From NCBI GenBank assembly GCA_025352185.1, contig JANXTV010000209.1, forward strand, positions 1 through 8,676: a stretch of 8,676 bases of DNA. Direction: 5' to 3'. Shown here piece after piece: positions 6,354 through 8,676 of the stretch. Numbering within the stretch: position 1 is the stretch's first letter; every line of letters starts with the position of its first letter. The position numbers and the translations under genes were made by a program. The stretch is from Oligoflexia bacterium (GTDB lineage: Bacteria > Bdellovibrionota > UBA1018). Under the pieces are notes generated by a model, which was not told where the DNA came from, ran no database searches, and saw only the letters and a list, made by a program, of their open reading frames with translations.

Positions 6354-6734
6354 TCATTTACAAGTTACCGAGCGGATACCCCGTTTCCGGTACGTTCCGG
6401 CTTCCATCCAACGATCAGCGAAGTCGGACTTCACGATGAGAAGAATATTGTGGCGCTCGCCGCGATTCGTTTTCTCGAATTCGACGAGTTTTCCCTCTCC
6501 GCCTAAAACGAAGCAGAGGTCTCGCGCTTGGGCCCGGGAGCCTTCCGGAGTAATCACTACGGGACCGGAATTTTCTTCGAAGAGGACATAGGGATTTTCA
6601 AACCGAACGCTCGATTCTGTCGGGATTTTATCGGTAAAAAAGATGATCGGAGACCGACCTTTCTGGGCGGAGTCGACTGCCGAGGCGTTACTCATAATTA
6701 CGAAAGTGGAAAGAAAGAGAATGAGCGTTTTCAT
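6354..6734 (-). CDS. Exported two-cysteine protein of unknown function (126 aa)
   Basis: Residues 1-19 are a clear Sec signal peptide (MKT, a Leu/Phe core, cleavage after NASA), leaving a mature protein of about 107 residues outside the cytoplasm. I recognise no family. Visible elements are a strand SPIIFFTD (28-35), strands around 46-62 and 72-86, and an ILLIVKSDFADRWME segment (97-111). C74 and C125, the second-to-last residue, could form a disulfide that pins the C-terminus. This cysteine placement recalls the 156-residue exported protein, but no other similarity is evident. GGAA lies seven bases before the ATG, a good ribosome-binding site. The gene converges with the 580-residue gene and is preceded by a perfect palindrome (6769-6783) that is either the end of the helicase transcript or a control element for this gene. 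Confidence 0.82.
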   Translation of the reverse strand: MKTLILFLSTFVIMSNASAVDSAQKGRSPIIFFTDKIPTESSVRFENPYVLFEENSGPVVITPEGSRAQARDLCFVLGGEGKLVEFEKTNRGERHNILLIVKSDFADRWMEAGTYRKRGIRSVTCK

Positions 6735-6768
6735 AGGGCGTTCCTTTTTTTATTTCGTGAAAAAGATT

Positions 6769-6786
6769 AACGCTGTGAGCGTTTTT
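6769..6786. terminator. Perfect AACGCT/AGCGTT hairpin with flanking T tracts
   Basis: AACGCT-GTG-AGCGTT is a perfect six-pair inverted repeat. On the plus strand it runs straight into TTTC after its own TT; on the minus strand it is followed by AATC and five T. It lies about 115 bp past the stop of the right-hand helicase gene, so the simplest role is minus-strand termination of that gene. It also lies 35-49 bp before the 126-residue gene, so an operator or attenuator role is an alternative. Confidence 0.5.
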
Positions 6787-6787
6787 C

Positions 6788-6817
6788 TTAACGACGTAGC
6801 TCCACGGGATTTATAAT
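6788..6817 (+). promoter_or_regulatory. Sigma70-like promoter pointing into the helicase 3' end (antisense)
   Basis: TATAAT at 6812-6817 is a perfect -10 box, and TTAACG at 6788-6793 matches four of six -35 bases with an 18-base spacer. Transcription would start near 6824 and run on the plus strand, antisense to the end of the helicase gene. No plus-strand gene with convincing coding features lies ahead. On the minus strand the same bases give TATAAA, but no good -35 precedes it. Confidence 0.35.
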
Positions 6818-6898
6818 GGATTCACGCAGAGCGTTACCTTTAAAGTGACGCAAAACTGAATCGTGTTCTCTCGGCTGAGAGCAGACGTGGATGCGTCG

Positions 6899-8676
6899 CT
6901 ACCCGATCGGGCCGAGGCGTACGTAGCGAAGTGCGGGTTTTTTCCCCGTTTCCCACCTGCCTTCGACCACGAGTTCCCAATCGTTATTTCCTTCGGGATC
7001 GATGAGCGTCTGGGCGAGCCGGAAAGTGTCGGGGGAGAGTTCGGTCAGGACCGAGTGCGAAGGGGATCGTGCGTTCGAATCCGTACTGATCCCGGAATGA
7101 TCCGTCTGGTATTCTTTCATCCGCGTTTCGATCTCTGAGGGAGTGCAGGAGAGGTGTTCGGCCGCACCCGCGTAATCGAGATTCCAAAGTAAACGAACGG
7201 CGCGGAACACTTCATTGCGGGCGGCGACCGTTCGGGCTTTCGCTTCCCTACGTTTTGCTTCCTCGACGAGCCGCGCGGCGTTCTCACGGGTTTCCTTCGC
7301 GACCACAGCCTCGAGTCGCGCGGCGGCCGCGACGGGATCGCGTAGTTTTTCCCACTCATCGACGAGACTCGAATCGATCCCTTTCAGCATCTCGCCGAAA
7401 TATTCGATAATCGAAACCACTTCGTCGGTATGCGCAGCCTCGGGCACGGTTTGGACCAGGACCTTATAAACTTCGGAGAGGTAACGCAGAAGTAGTCCCT
7501 CGATCCGTTCGAGGTCGTATTCTCGGATGTAGTCCGGAAACGATTGGAAGGTTTCGAACATTTCCCGAGCGATCGATTTCGGGCGAATGTTTTCCTGCCC
7601 AACCCACGGGTGTTCGGCCGAGAATCGATTAAAAGTATCGTAGATAAATTCTCGGTTTGGTTTCGGATGCTCAATTTTCTCGAGCTCTTCGATCCGCTGG
7701 TCAAACTCGATGCCTTCGTTCTTCATCTCCGCCATGCGGATCGTTTTTAATCGATCGACCTGGCGGCGCAGCACCATCTCCGGATTTTCGAGGATAGATT
7801 CAACCAGCGTCAGGAGGTCTAAGCCATAACTCGGGCTCGTCGGGTCGAGGAGATGAATCGTGTCGATCAGATAGAGAGAAAGCGCCTGGTTTAAAGAAAA
7901 ATCCTGCTGGAGGTCGACGTTTACCCGCAGCGGCCCGAGCTCGATAATTTTACGCTCAAAGAGGGAGCGAAAGAGTGCGAAAGCGTATTTCCCGTGACGC
8001 TTTTTTATCACCGGATTTTCGTGCGAGCGGAGGATGATCTCTCGGAGGGAATCGCAGTTCGTCGCGCCTTCCCGCGCGAGGACGTTTAAGACCATCGCGT
8101 GGGTGACCTGGAAGCGGGAGGTGAGGGCCTCGGGCTGCCCTTCGGCGAGTTTCGTCAGCGTCTCTTTCGTCCACGGCAGAAATCCTTTTTCCGGTGGCTT
8201 CTGCTTCACGAGTTTTTTCGCCTTCTTTGGATCCCCCGACGCCTTCTGTTCGCGGGTGAGGTTCTCGATCACGTGCTCGGGGGCTTGGACGACGACGGTC
8301 CCCCGGTCATCGAAACCCTTCCGGCCGGCGCGCCCCGAAATCTGCTGGAAATCGCGGACGGAAAGGATCGTGGTCTTCTGCCCGTCGTATTTACAGAGTT
8401 TCGTAAAGAGCACGGTACGGATCGGGACGTTTACTCCCACGCCTAGAGTATCCGTTCCGCTGATTACTTTTAGCCATCCACGCTGCGCGAGTTTTTCGAC
8501 GAGGACCCGGTACCGCGGAAGGAGACCCGCGTGGTGGAGCCCGATTCCGTGCTTTAAGACCTTCTGGATTTCTTTTCCGTACGGGCTTTTAAAATTCACG
8601 TCGGCTAGGAAGTCCGCGATCTTCTTTTTTTCTTCCTTCGTACAGAAATCGACGCTCATGAGATTCTGCGCTTCCT
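6899..8676 (-). CDS. Ski2-like DExH-box RNA helicase with DUF3516-type C-terminus (N-terminus outside window)
   Basis: The frame is open from the right edge to the stop at 6899: 591 residues are visible, and the internal ATG at 8659 is not the start, since EAQNL precedes it in frame. Counting that Met as 1, the second RecA lobe shows GIGLHHAGLLPRYR (38-51), motif V ISGTDTLGVGVNVP (66-79) and motif VI QQISGRAGRKG (105-115), all typical of Ski2/Mtr4-type helicases. The Walker A and DExH motifs lie upstream of the window. Helical domains follow, then an Ala/Glu/Arg-rich, possibly coiled-coil stretch (about 443-474), and a closing domain with LIDPEGNNDWELVVEG (78-93 of the last 112 residues). That closing pattern matches my recollection of DUF3516 helicases, best known in actinobacteria. 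Such enzymes unwind RNA with ATP in RNA turnover; the exact role is unproven. The 3' end is intact, with a terminator-like hairpin about 115 bp downstream. Confidence 0.92.
   Translation of the reverse strand, partial: EAQNLMSVDFCTKEEKKKIADFLADVNFKSPYGKEIQKVLKHGIGLHHAGLLPRYRVLVEKLAQRGWLKVISGTDTLGVGVNVPIRTVLFTKLCKYDGQKTTILSVRDFQQISGRAGRKGFDDRGTVVVQAPEHVIENLTREQKASGDPKKAKKLVKQKPPEKGFLPWTKETLTKLAEGQPEALTSRFQVTHAMVLNVLAREGATNCDSLREIILRSHENPVIKKRHGKYAFALFRSLFERKIIELGPLRVNVDLQQDFSLNQALSLYLIDTIHLLDPTSPSYGLDLLTLVESILENPEMVLRRQVDRLKTIRMAEMKNEGIEFDQRIEELEKIEHPKPNREFIYDTFNRFSAEHPWVGQENIRPKSIAREMFETFQSFPDYIREYDLERIEGLLLRYLSEVYKVLVQTVPEAAHTDEVVSIIEYFGEMLKGIDSSLVDEWEKLRDPVAAAARLEAVVAKETRENAARLVEEAKRREAKARTVAARNEVFRAVRLLWNLDYAGAAEHLSCTPSEIETRMKEYQTDHSGISTDSNARSPSHSVLTELSPDTFRLAQTLIDPEGNNDWELVVEGRWETGKKPALRYVRLGPIG

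Noticed and set aside
8660..8676. Treating ATG 8659 as the true start of the right-hand helicase
   Set aside because: The frame is open past it to the edge (EAQNL precedes it), and the protein would lack the first RecA lobe. It is an internal methionine.
1..8676. CRISPR arrays, insertion sequences, attachment sites, tRNA or rRNA genes, riboswitches
   Set aside because: No regularly spaced repeats, transposase or integrase frames, cloverleaf or known riboswitch core were visible; the longest gap between genes is about 206 bp.

Overview
The window looks like ordinary chromosome from a Gram-negative bacterium with a GC-rich, strongly biased codon style (many GCG, TCG, CTC and CGG codons; TTT AAR for Phe-Lys). 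A Ski2-type helicase with a DUF3516-like C-terminus, a SWIM/SNF2 protein and a dense set of small exported proteins of unknown function would fit Bdellovibrionota, Myxococcota or a relative. That placement is inference; no rRNA, tRNA or marker gene is present. I see no mobile element, CRISPR array or prophage gene.

Layout. Both edges cut through large helicase genes on the minus strand. On the left (2226 down to 1) are the first 742 residues of a SNF2-family protein: a basic N-terminus, a SWIM zinc finger, a disordered Gly/Asn/Arg/Pro linker and a long SNF2-associated region. It ends at the edge on LRDYQ, the first motif of the ATPase core. On the right (8676 down to 6899) are the second RecA lobe and complete C-terminus of a DExH/Ski2-like RNA helicase; its ATP-binding lobe lies outside the window.

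Between them lie six genes. Two short minus-strand genes (2923-2645 and 2629-2342) encode exported proteins with the identical cysteine pattern CX14CX20CX3C, so they are a tandem paralogous pair, closed by an intrinsic terminator at 2289-2307. Divergent from them are an M24-family metallopeptidase (3051-3758) and, 42 bp further on, an exported two-cysteine protein (3801-4271). A 580-residue exported protein follows (4405-6147). Its middle carries a WEFGR..V motif and surrounding pattern resembling the GNAT-fold acyl-homoserine-lactone/N-acyl amino acid synthases. A convergent minus-strand gene (6734-6354) encodes another exported two-cysteine protein; a hairpin at 6304-6323 separates the convergent pair.

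How they work together: apart from the tandem cysteine pair and perhaps the M24/exported-protein pair, nothing shows a single pathway. The region reads as independent short transcription units, four or five of them making envelope or secreted proteins, between two unrelated nucleic-acid motor genes. The most novel material is the 580-residue protein and the four-cysteine pair.
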